NCBI GenBank assembly: GCA_964636225.1
Contig: CAZWQM010000024.1
Coordinates: 1-20,565 of the forward strand
From: UBA1858 sp964636225
GTDB lineage: Bacteria > Pseudomonadota > Gammaproteobacteria > UBA4575
DNA length: 20,565 nt
Direction: 5' to 3'
In this document: positions 1 to 8,496 of the stretch, piece after piece
How positions within the stretch are numbered: position 1 is the first letter of the stretch
Layout of the letters: each line of letters begins with the position of its first letter
Position numbers and translations under genes: made by a program
The notes under the pieces: model-generated
The model's input: only the letters and a program-made list of their open reading frames with translations
Database searches by the model: none
Told to the model about the DNA's origin: nothing

Positions 1-861
1 GGCGCCATGGCGCTCGTCCCCTTTTTAGTTTGACCCGATATTGGGATTTAGCGGGCCCCCGGTCTTGAATAAACAATTGGGAAATATTCGGCATCGCTCG
101 GCCTTCTCTCGGGGTATGCTGTCTAGTTAAAAATGGTTATAGGTAGGAATTTCCCGACATAAATGGAGGGCGCATTTGATTAATTTATTTTAATTATACT
201 TTTATATAAATTAGTTAAATAGTATTAATTAATTCCGTCGCCTAACTTCAGGCAGTCGGCTCGTATGGGCTATACCGGGGGCTCCCCTGAAGAGTGGACA
301 TTTTGAAGCCAGGGGCACTGCGTTCAACCACCCTTGGCAGAGATAGCGATCGCAGGTCGCCTTGGCGAATCGCTCACTCGATATCGTTTGAAACGCACCA
401 GCTTTAATCGGCCTGAGCCTGCCTGAATCGGTCATAGGCGATTCAGGCCACCAAGGCTGGTTGGTGTTGGGCGTGGTCACTTGTCGAAAATTCCAGATTC
501 ACCAAAACCCCCCATATATGCCGCCTGACTTTGAGGATCCCATGGGTCTACAGCCGCGGGGATCAGGGCGAGGTCCTTGCTCACCAACAGATGGATGTGG
601 ATGCCTTGGAATGGATAGGCGTTGGGGTAGCAAGGCACGTTCTCCATATAAGCTGAAGAGGGGGCTGCTGTCAGCCAGCCTTCGAGGACCAGAAGTGTTT
701 TCCCATTAGATACTGTTTTGGTAAATAATTTCGTTCAAGGTTCGAACAAACGACCCTGAAGCGTTAAACTATCGCGGCGGTTCACGCGGGTTGGTTCGTT
801 TCGCGTGCCAGCTTCCAATAGCTAGTTTCCCCGTTCATGCTTGTCCACAGCGGCACGGCAT
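1..861. other. Left intergenic stretch, no recognised gene
   Basis: No reading frame here resembles a known protein. The base composition is mixed: a very AT-rich run at about 177-235, then a GC-richer part. On the - strand a frame stays open from about 735 down to a TGA at 477-479, about 85 codons, but its only ATG is at 645-647, giving 56 residues. Its predicted peptide (it contains YPFQGIHIHLLVSKD) is one I do not recognise. Two ATG-started frames (229-480 - and 461-709 +) have low-complexity, Pro/Arg/Ser-rich translations typical of chance frames. The stretch may be decayed mobile DNA plus the promoter and untranslated leader of the polysaccharide operon. I could not pick a convincing promoter. 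A perfect 6-bp inverted repeat, CACGCG (783-788) and CGCGTG (802-807), lies upstream of the ops element. Confidence 0.5.
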
Positions 862-872
862 GGCGGTAGCGT
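862..872 (+). promoter_or_regulatory. ops / JUMPstart element (predicted RfaH recruitment site)
   Basis: The sequence GGCGGTAGCGT at 862-872 matches the first 11 bases of the operon polarity suppressor (ops) core GGCGGTAGCGTG. The twelfth base is C instead of G. It lies 64 bases before the ATG of the first gene of the polysaccharide operon, on the coding strand, which is the expected place in the 5' leader. In enterobacteria ops pauses RNA polymerase and loads the NusG paralogue RfaH, which prevents early termination in long, AT-rich lipopolysaccharide and capsule operons. That mechanism is known for the family; its use here is inferred. The changed last base could weaken the pause. Confidence 0.75.
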
Positions 873-936
873 CCCTAAATTGGCTCCACGGCCGCTTCGC
901 ATGGCCTAAATACAACCCCAAAGGTCAATCCATACG

Positions 937-1308
937 ATGACCAGTCCTAAGTCAGAGATCCAAGAAGAAACACACATTCGGATCATGCGCATCCTGCAAG
1001 ACAACCCGGACCTGACCCAGCGAGAGCTGGCCAAGGCGCTTGGCATGAGCGTGGGTGGCCTGAACTACTGCCTGAACGCCCTGATAGAAAAGGGCTTTGT
1101 CAAGATGGATAACTTCCAAAATAGCAAGAACAAGTTCAAGTACGTCTACCTACTCACCCCCCAGGGCATTGCCGAAAAAGTGGTCCTGACCAGCCAGTTT
1201 CTGAAACGGAAGATGGAAGAGTACGACGCGTTGAAGGTGGAGATTGAGGCGCTTAAGGCCGAAGTGGGCGACGAAGGAGCCAATGGTTTCAAAAATGCCT
1301 CACGCTGA
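937..1308 (+). CDS. MarR family EPS-associated transcriptional regulator
   Basis: A 123-residue protein with a winged helix-turn-helix at about residues 12-75. It shows the helix pattern DLTQRELAKALGMSVGGLNYCL and the wing-side segment GFVKMDNFQNSKNKFKYVYLLTP. A charged C-terminal helix (about 83-110, KRKMEEYDALKVEIEALKAEV) looks like a coiled coil and would fit dimerisation. This matches the small MarR-type regulators that recur as first gene of exopolysaccharide and O-antigen loci in proteobacteria. It probably binds DNA near its own promoter, but its ligand and targets are unknown. The ATG at 937 is preceded by AAAGG at a long spacing (about 12 bases), a weak ribosome site. The gene is GC-rich like tviB, in contrast to the AT-rich genes downstream, and sits 35 bases before tviB. 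Confidence 0.85.
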   Translation: MTSPKSEIQEETHIRIMRILQDNPDLTQRELAKALGMSVGGLNYCLNALIEKGFVKMDNFQNSKNKFKYVYLLTPQGIAEKVVLTSQFLKRKMEEYDALKVEIEALKAEVGDEGANGFKNASR

Positions 1309-1327
1309 TTTTTGAAATTGATTTGTT

Positions 1328-1335
1328 AGAGAAGG
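1328..1335 (+). promoter_or_regulatory. Ribosome binding site deciding the tviB start
   Basis: AGAGAAGG at 1328-1335 is a strong Shine-Dalgarno match, 8 bases before GTG at 1344. It lies inside the longer frame that would begin with TTG at 1323, so the GTG is the better start. Confidence 0.75.
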
Positions 1336-1343
1336 CAGTTATT

Positions 1344-2618
<1,275 letters not shown>

Positions 2619-2619
2619 T

Positions 2620-3699
2620 ATGACTGCCTACGAATCCCTCAAAAACCAACTTCAAGCGGAGCAAAAAACCTGGCTGATCACCGGTGTGGCCGGCTTCATC
2701 GGCAGCAACCTACTCGAAGCCCTGCTCAAACTGAACCAGCGCGTCATTGGTCTGGATAATTTCAGTACCGGCCACCAACGCAACCTCGACGAAGTCCAAG
2801 CCCTCGTCACTACACAGCAATGGGCTAACTTCCAGTTCACCAACGGCGACATCCGCAGCCTGGAAGACTGCAACCGAGCTATGAACTGGACAATTCAGTC
2901 CTCAGCACTCAGTCCTCAGTCCTTCCCAGCCGACTACGTCCTTCACCAAGCTGCCCTAGGTTCCGTTCCGCGCAGCATCGAAGACCCCATCACCACCAGC
3001 CAGAACAACATCGATGGCTTCCTGAATATGCTGGTTGCGGCACGCGACGCAAAGGTCAAGCGCTTCGTCTACGCCGCCAGCAGCTCAACTTATGGTGACC
3101 ACCCCGATTTGCCCAAAGTTGAAGACAAAATCGGCAAGCCCCTTTCGCCATATGCCGTCACCAAGCTGGTCAACGAGCTGTACGCCGACGTATTCGCCCG
3201 CGCCTATGGCTTCAAGACCATTGGCCTGCGCTACTTCAACATCTTCGGCCGTCGTCAGAACCCCGAAGGCGGGTATGCCGCTGTGATTCCTAAGTGGATA
3301 TCTTCGCTCATCAAAAACGAACCTGTCTATATCAACGGCGATGGCGAAACGAGTCGCGACTTTTGCTACATCGAAAACGCCATTCAGGCCAATATCCTCG
3401 CCGCTACAACAACCAAGGTCGATGCCGTCAACCAAGTGTACAACGTAGCCGTTGGTGATCGTACTACCCTTAATGAACTGTACTATTACATCCGAGATAG
3501 GCTGGCTTGCTGGAATCCGAAGCTCAAGGATATGAAACCGATTTACAGAGCCTTCCGAAATGGAGATATTCGTCATTCATTGGCGGACATCAGAAAAGTC
3601 AGAAACCTCATTGGCTATTGCCCAACACATAAGATTAAAGAAGGGCTGGATTATTCAGTGGAATGGTATATAGAATCTTTAGTGTTAAGAAATAAATGA
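2620..3699 (+). CDS. tviC: UDP-N-acetylglucosamine(uronate) 4-epimerase, TviC/WbpP type
   Basis: A 359-residue extended short-chain dehydrogenase/reductase. TviC/WbpP enzymes invert C4 of UDP-GlcNAc or UDP-GlcNAcA to the galacto form using bound NAD+. Seen here: the nucleotide motif TGVAGFIG (21-28), the LHQAALGSVPRS segment (108-119), AASSSTYGD (152-160), catalytic Tyr178 and Lys182 in YAVTK, and the C-terminal GDGETSRDFCYIEN block (240-253). Two oddities stand out. Residues about 92-102 (QSSALSPQSF) are an extra loop compared with the family's usual continuation into DYVLHQAALGS. The loop is encoded by a tandem heptanucleotide repeat at 2896-2923. The last third of the gene (from about 3460) changes from GC-rich to AT-rich codon use, which suggests a recombination junction inside the gene. 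The stop overlaps the wzx ATG by 4 bases. Confidence 0.92.
   Translation: MTAYESLKNQLQAEQKTWLITGVAGFIGSNLLEALLKLNQRVIGLDNFSTGHQRNLDEVQALVTTQQWANFQFTNGDIRSLEDCNRAMNWTIQSSALSPQSFPADYVLHQAALGSVPRSIEDPITTSQNNIDGFLNMLVAARDAKVKRFVYAASSSTYGDHPDLPKVEDKIGKPLSPYAVTKLVNELYADVFARAYGFKTIGLRYFNIFGRRQNPEGGYAAVIPKWISSLIKNEPVYINGDGETSRDFCYIENAIQANILAATTTKVDAVNQVYNVAVGDRTTLNELYYYIRDRLACWNPKLKDMKPIYRAFRNGDIRHSLADIRKVRNLIGYCPTHKIKEGLDYSVEWYIESLVLRNK
2896..2923 (+). repeat. Tandem heptanucleotide repeat (4 units) inside tviC
   Basis: Four consecutive 7-base units, CAGTCCT, CAGCACT, CAGTCCT and CAGTCCT, occupy 2896-2923; three are identical and one has two changes. They encode most of the extra loop at about residues 92-102 of TviC. 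Because 7 is not a multiple of 3, gain or loss of one or two units would shift the reading frame, whereas three units would keep it. Confidence 0.9.
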
Positions 3700-4949
3700 G
3701 CAAACAAATATCGCGAAATGCTTTTGCACTAGCTATAGTTCAAATCGCGAATTATGTCTCGCCACTAATTGTATTAATGCACCTGACGAAAACGTTAGGA
3801 CAAGAAATATATGGCGTCCTCGCGTTTTCTCAAGGATTAATTGCAACAGGCGCCATATTGGTCGACTTCGGTTATGGAATGTCCGCGACAAATAAAGCAT
3901 CGAAAAATAGACACAATAAAAATTATCTATGTAAACTATTAAATGGAACATTGTTGGTAAAATTAATTCTATTCGCGTTATTCTCATTGGGAATAGTTAT
4001 ATATGCGTATACGAATTCTAAATATTCAGAGTATTCCTTAATATTTGTAGTATCTCTGTTTCCGTTAGTCGTGCAAATGATCAATCCATTATGGATATTT
4101 CACGGGCTTGAAAAAATAAAGCATTATGCAATAATTTTAATATTAACAAAGATAATATTTGCAGCCCTGTGCGTACAGTATGTCAACAATCGTTGGGATT
4201 ATTATTTAGTTCATATATTTAATGGACTAAGCCAGTTGATCGCATTGTTGGGATCAATAATATACCTATATAAAAATGGGTATAAGATAAAGATCCCCAA
4301 ATTAGGGGTTGTCGCATATTGCTATAAATTTTCAAAGCAATTTTTCTTATCGCGAGTTGCGGTGGCAACCTACATGAACGGTGGGGTCATCGTGCTGGGA
4401 TTGAGCGCAAATCCAACAATTGTCGCAACGTATTCAATGGCAGAACAGCTTTATAAGGTGATGCAAACTGCGTTGGCTCCAATTGCTGCTGCTGCGTATC
4501 CTTACATGGCAAATAAAAAAGATTTAGGGCTGATGATTAAGCTAATATTAATAGTGACGGGAGTGGCTGCTCTAGGGGCCGCAGTAGGATATATAGTGTC
4601 TCCAACATTGTTGATTATGATTTTTGATGAGAGTTGGTTAAATACTCTTCCAATATTAAATGTATTTCTAATTGCAATTGTGATTCATGCAGCAACCGTT
4701 ATGATGGGGTATCCCCTGGCAGCACTTCTTGATCGACTAGAGGTGGCAAATTATTCTGTTATGGCTGGTGCAGTTACTTATATGACAATCTTAGGGATAT
4801 CTTATTTTTTTGAAATAGTCACGCCAATAAATATGGCGTACATTATGATAATAAGTGAATCGATTGTATTGATATACAGGTGCGGTGGCATGATGCCAGA
4901 AATAAAAAAACGAATTAATTTGAATGCTAAAATGAAAGAGTTAAAATGA
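3696..4949 (+). CDS. wzx: Wzx-type polysaccharide flippase
   Basis: A 417-residue, very hydrophobic protein with about 12 predicted membrane-spanning stretches spread over its whole length and short charged loops, typical of the MATE/MOP superfamily polysaccharide-transport branch. The N-terminal pattern (SRNAFALAIVQIANYVSPLI, then LGQEIYGVLAFSQG and FGYGMSATNKASK) matches O-antigen flippases. Wzx moves undecaprenyl-diphosphate-linked repeat units from the cytoplasmic to the periplasmic face of the inner membrane. The ATG overlaps the tviC stop as ATGA, and the wzx stop overlaps the next gene in the same way. This is the first fully AT-rich gene in the block. The substrate cannot be read from the sequence, but the position next to the phosphonate genes implies it handles the decorated or precursor unit. 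Confidence 0.88.
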   Translation: MSKQISRNAFALAIVQIANYVSPLIVLMHLTKTLGQEIYGVLAFSQGLIATGAILVDFGYGMSATNKASKNRHNKNYLCKLLNGTLLVKLILFALFSLGIVIYAYTNSKYSEYSLIFVVSLFPLVVQMINPLWIFHGLEKIKHYAIILILTKIIFAALCVQYVNNRWDYYLVHIFNGLSQLIALLGSIIYLYKNGYKIKIPKLGVVAYCYKFSKQFFLSRVAVATYMNGGVIVLGLSANPTIVATYSMAEQLYKVMQTALAPIAAAAYPYMANKKDLGLMIKLILIVTGVAALGAAVGYIVSPTLLIMIFDESWLNTLPILNVFLIAIVIHAATVMMGYPLAALLDRLEVANYSVMAGAVTYMTILGISYFFEIVTPINMAYIMIISESIVLIYRCGGMMPEIKKRINLNAKMKELK

Positions 4950-6250
4950 AAAAAATAGTATATGTTGCAATGAGTGCAGATATAATTCATCCAGGACATC
5001 TTAATATAATCAACACGGCAACGAAGTATGGTGATGTAGTGGTTGGATTGTTAACGGATAAGGCCATTGCAAGCTACAAGAGGGTGCCGTACATGTCATA
5101 TGAAAAACGCCGAATCGTACTTGAAAATATAAAGGGTGTATCTAGCATTGTTGCTCAAGAGACGTTAGATTATGTTCCAAACTTAATGAAAATAAAGCCG
5201 AATTACGTCGTGCATGGTGATGATTGGAAGAGTGGTGTGCAAAGTGAAACGCGACGGAGAGTAATAGAAAAATTAGCGGAATGGGGTGGTGAATTAATTG
5301 AAGTTCCATACACGGAAGGTATATCATCTACGGCGCTACAAAAAGCAATTAGGGAAATTGGGACCACACCAGATATCCGACGCGGTCGCCTAAGACGACT
5401 CCTCCAGGTGAAGCCGACACTTCGATTTCTTGATTTGCATAATGCCTTGACAGGACTGATAATTGAAAATACAAAAGTTGTTTTAAATGATGGAATTCAA
5501 AGAGAGTTTGATGGAATGTGGGGTAGTAGCCTAACAGACTCAACCGCAAAGGGTAAGCCAGACATTGAAGCTGTAGATGTTAGCGCTCGCATGACGACAC
5601 TAAATGAAGTGCTCGAGGTCACAACAAAGCCGATAATTTATGATGGTGACACGGGAGGATTATCAGAGCATTTTACATTTACAGTACGTACTCTTGAACG
5701 ATTGGGTGTGTCGGCTGTGATTATTGAAGATAAAACTGGACTTAAAAAAAATTCCTTATTCGGCACAGATGTGGCGCAATCACAAGATGAAATATCATCA
5801 TTCTGTGAAAAGATACGTAAAGGAAAAATGGCCCAAGCAACAGAAGACTTCATGATAATCGCAAGAATAGAGAGCCTAATTTTAGACAAAGGAATGGATG
5901 ATGCATTAGAACGTGCTGAAGCATATCTAGAAGCCGGTGCAGATGGGATTATGATTCATAGTCGCAAGAAATCACCTGATGAAATATTCGAATTCTGTGA
6001 ACGATATGCCATGCTTCCTAATCGCAAAACGTTGGTTGTTGTCCCGTCTACTTATAATTCGGTCACAGAAAGCGAGTTATCTTCAAAGGGCGTTAATATT
6101 ATCATCTATGCGAACCACCTTCTTCGAAGTGCATACCCAGCAATGGTAGAGACCGCGAAATCAATATTGACGAATGAGAGATCAGCTGAGTGTGATGACC
6201 GATTAATGCCAATAAACGAAATATTGCAACTCATACCGGGGACAATGTAA
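4946..6250 (+). CDS. pepM: Cytidylyltransferase-phosphoenolpyruvate mutase fusion
   Basis: A 434-residue two-domain protein. Residues 1 to about 140 are a RfaE/TagD-like nucleotidyltransferase with the HxGH signature HPGH (15-18) and the ISSTALQ end motif (126-132). Residues about 158-434 are a PEP mutase of the isocitrate-lyase superfamily: WGSSLTDS (192-199), DGDTGG (233-238), and the diagnostic EDKxxxxxNS motif EDKTGLKKNS (261-270), which separates PEP mutases from related lyases. The C-terminal domain converts PEP to phosphonopyruvate, the entry step to C-P compounds. The N-terminal domain probably transfers CMP from CTP to the finished phosphonate, giving the activated donor. The fusion couples the first and the activating step on one chain. 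The gene overlaps wzx by 4 bases and is followed with no gap by the decarboxylase gene. The PEP mutase call is very secure; the nucleotide and its acceptor are inferred. Confidence 0.95.
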   Translation: MKKIVYVAMSADIIHPGHLNIINTATKYGDVVVGLLTDKAIASYKRVPYMSYEKRRIVLENIKGVSSIVAQETLDYVPNLMKIKPNYVVHGDDWKSGVQSETRRRVIEKLAEWGGELIEVPYTEGISSTALQKAIREIGTTPDIRRGRLRRLLQVKPTLRFLDLHNALTGLIIENTKVVLNDGIQREFDGMWGSSLTDSTAKGKPDIEAVDVSARMTTLNEVLEVTTKPIIYDGDTGGLSEHFTFTVRTLERLGVSAVIIEDKTGLKKNSLFGTDVAQSQDEISSFCEKIRKGKMAQATEDFMIIARIESLILDKGMDDALERAEAYLEAGADGIMIHSRKKSPDEIFEFCERYAMLPNRKTLVVVPSTYNSVTESELSSKGVNIIIYANHLLRSAYPAMVETAKSILTNERSAECDDRLMPINEILQLIPGTM

Positions 6251-7372
6251 ATGATTGAGCCTAAAAAATTTTTTGATTTGGCTATAGAAAAAGGAATCGA
6301 TTTTTTTACGGGCGTTCCTGATTCTTTATTAGCAGAATTTTGTGCTCATGTGGATGACGTAGGCGGTAGAGCCAGGAATATAATTGCTGCAAATGAAGGA
6401 AACGCTATCGGTATCGCTATCGGATATCATATGTCCACGGGCAAAGCAGCTATGGTCTATATGCAGAATTCAGGCTTGGGAAATGCTGTAAACCCATTAG
6501 TTTCGCTTGCAGATCCCGAGGTATACAAGATACCGATGATGTTGTTAATCGGCTGGAGAGGTGAGCCTGGTGTTCTTGATGAACCCCAGCATATTAAGCA
6601 AGGGCGAATCACTTTAGATCAATTGCGTATTATGGAGATTCCATATTGGGTTATCGACTCTGCTTCTGATATAAGTAGTGTGATGAATACTGCTTGTAAC
6701 AATATGTACGAACGTGGTGCTGCGGTTGCATTAGTTGTTCGTAAAAATACTTTTGCTCAATATAAATCTGTAAAATCTAAAAGGCAACTATCAGCTTTTG
6801 TTAGAGAGCACGCTCTGGAAAAAATTTTACAATTGGCTAAAGAAAGCGATATCATAGTATCTACGACAGGTAAAACTTCTCGTGAAGTATATGAAATACG
6901 GCAGAAACATAACCAAACCAAATCTGATTTCTTGACAGTGGGGGGAATGGGTCACACAGCATCGATAGCATTAGGTATTGCAATTGGTAAGCATGAGCGT
7001 AGGATAATTTGTTTAGATGGTGATGGATCGATTTTGATGCATATGGGATCACTTCCAGTGATTGCTGGATATAAACCTAACAATTTTATTCATATCGTGC
7101 TAAATAATGGAGCACATGAGTCGGTTGGGGGACAGTCAACTGTGGCCGCAAACATCGATTTTGATTCTCTATCGAAAGCAATAGGATATGTGGGATATGC
7201 AATGGCTAATGATCATTCAACGCTAGATGTGGCATGGGAGAAATTAACGAATATAAAAGGTCCGACATTATTGGAAATAAAATTAAAAACAGGCTCACGT
7301 GAAAACTTAGGACGTCCAGAGATAACTCCAGAAAATAATAAATTAGCATTCATGCGTGATATGGATAAATAA
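6251..7372 (+). CDS. ppd: Phosphonopyruvate decarboxylase
   Basis: A 373-residue thiamine-diphosphate enzyme that decarboxylates phosphonopyruvate to phosphonoacetaldehyde. This irreversible step pulls the unfavourable PEP mutase equilibrium forward. Seen: the N-terminal FFTGVPDSLLAEF (18-30), the catalytic Glu49 in AANEGNAIG, which contacts the cofactor's pyrimidine, MQNSGLGNAVNPL (71-83), and the C-terminal ThDP/Mg motif starting GDGS (257-260) with LMHMGSL, then NNGAHESVGGQ (285-295). Its length is normal for the family. The ATG at 6251 directly follows the TAA of pepM, so translation is probably coupled. No strong ribosome site is present (GGGG at 6238-6241 only). Its place between pepM and a reductase gene fits its function. 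Confidence 0.95.
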   Translation: MIEPKKFFDLAIEKGIDFFTGVPDSLLAEFCAHVDDVGGRARNIIAANEGNAIGIAIGYHMSTGKAAMVYMQNSGLGNAVNPLVSLADPEVYKIPMMLLIGWRGEPGVLDEPQHIKQGRITLDQLRIMEIPYWVIDSASDISSVMNTACNNMYERGAAVALVVRKNTFAQYKSVKSKRQLSAFVREHALEKILQLAKESDIIVSTTGKTSREVYEIRQKHNQTKSDFLTVGGMGHTASIALGIAIGKHERRIICLDGDGSILMHMGSLPVIAGYKPNNFIHIVLNNGAHESVGGQSTVAANIDFDSLSKAIGYVGYAMANDHSTLDVAWEKLTNIKGPTLLEIKLKTGSRENLGRPEITPENNKLAFMRDMDK

Positions 7373-7376
7373 TAAA

Positions 7377-8456
7377 ATGAAATCTGAATTTTTTAATCCT
7401 GTAAAGATTATTTTCGGGTCGATTGACTTACTACCGAACTATATCAGCGGTAAAACAATATTATTGGTCACTAGTGCTGGGTTTAATACTCGTGGAACAG
7501 TTGATAGGATTAAGAATATACTTGAATCCAACATAGTTATTGTATGGGACAAAGTGAAGTCTAACCCAGATATATCGGATATCCAGGCCGCATCTGAAAG
7601 TTTTCGCAACATCGAAATAGACGTTGTTATTGGCTTGGGTGGAGGGAGCGCTTTAGATGCTGCAAAAGTGTTAGCAAATCTAGTGTCAAACAAAAACATT
7701 AGATCACTTGAATATCTCTTAGAGCATAAAAGTTCTCTAAGTAATAAATATAGATTACCTTTAATTGCTATTCCTACAACTGCAGGTACCGGTGCTGAGG
7801 TGACACCTTTCGCGACTATCTGGGATAAAAGAAATTACAAGAAGTATTCACTACCAGGCGACGAGCTATTTCCAGATATTGCGTTACTTGATTATAATCT
7901 CACGAAAACATTAAGCTACGAAGACACACTCTATCCAGCATTAGACTCCATTTCACACGCACTAGAAAGTATCTGGAATGAAAATTCAGGGCCAATTAGC
8001 TTAATATACTCATACAGAGCCCTTGAGATATTGAGTACTTCATTAAAAAAAGTATTGGATAATCCTAATAATATGGAAGAAAGATCAAATTTACAGAAAG
8101 CAAGTGTATTGGCAGGAGTTGCAATTAGTCAAACTAGAACGGCCGTCGCGCACTCAATTTCGTATCCCTTAACCGTCAGATTCGGAGTGCCACATGGATT
8201 AGCATGTAGTTTCACGTTACCTAACCTAATCGATAAGCATTTGATAAGTGCTGATACGCATGAATACGAAAACCTGCTTCTTTCGATAAAGGAACTCCTG
8301 TTATCATTTTCGTTAACTCAAATATTAAAATCTTACGCAACTGTTGATCAGGTGCTCGATACCGTTCAAGTGAAGACGCAAGATGAGCGATTGAGTAATT
8401 ACAAATGGCGACAATTATATAATCCTATAGAAATCGCAAGCCAAGCGTTTAATTAA
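7377..8456 (+). CDS. Iron-type alcohol dehydrogenase, probable phosphonoacetaldehyde reductase
   Basis: A group III metal-dependent alcohol dehydrogenase of 359 residues from ATG 7377. Its likely reaction is NAD(P)H reduction of phosphonoacetaldehyde to 2-hydroxyethylphosphonate, as done by PhpC, FomC and DhpG. Seen: FFNPVKIIFG near the start, the cofactor motif GLGGGSALDAAK (86-97), IPTTAGTGAEVTPFATIWD (132-150), and metal ligands Asp190 and His194 (DSISH), His259 and His273 (VPHG). The PFATIWD segment is, to my recollection, characteristic of the phosphonoacetaldehyde reductase subgroup. A longer frame opens at ATG 7356, inside ppd, adding 7 residues (MIWINNK). I chose 7377 because it follows the ppd stop and gives the family-like N terminus. 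No PhnW-like transaminase gene is seen, so the pathway appears to end in HEP and not in aminoethylphosphonate. Confidence 0.88.
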   Translation: MKSEFFNPVKIIFGSIDLLPNYISGKTILLVTSAGFNTRGTVDRIKNILESNIVIVWDKVKSNPDISDIQAASESFRNIEIDVVIGLGGGSALDAAKVLANLVSNKNIRSLEYLLEHKSSLSNKYRLPLIAIPTTAGTGAEVTPFATIWDKRNYKKYSLPGDELFPDIALLDYNLTKTLSYEDTLYPALDSISHALESIWNENSGPISLIYSYRALEILSTSLKKVLDNPNNMEERSNLQKASVLAGVAISQTRTAVAHSISYPLTVRFGVPHGLACSFTLPNLIDKHLISADTHEYENLLLSIKELLLSFSLTQILKSYATVDQVLDTVQVKTQDERLSNYKWRQLYNPIEIASQAFN

Positions 8457-8496
8457 AGTTTTGATAAATAGTATATAAATACACATTAATCAAATT

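Noticed and set aside
229..709. Two ATG-started frames, 229-480 (-) and 461-709 (+)
   Set aside because: Their translations are rich in Pro, Arg, Ser and Gly, look like chance frames and match no family I know; neither has a ribosome site.
1323..1343. TTG start of tviB at 1323
   Set aside because: The strong AGAGAAGG site lies inside this extension and is well placed for GTG 1344, which also gives the usual family length.
7356..7376. ATG start of the reductase at 7356
   Set aside because: It lies inside ppd and adds a short tail not expected at the N terminus; ATG 7377 just after the ppd stop fits better.
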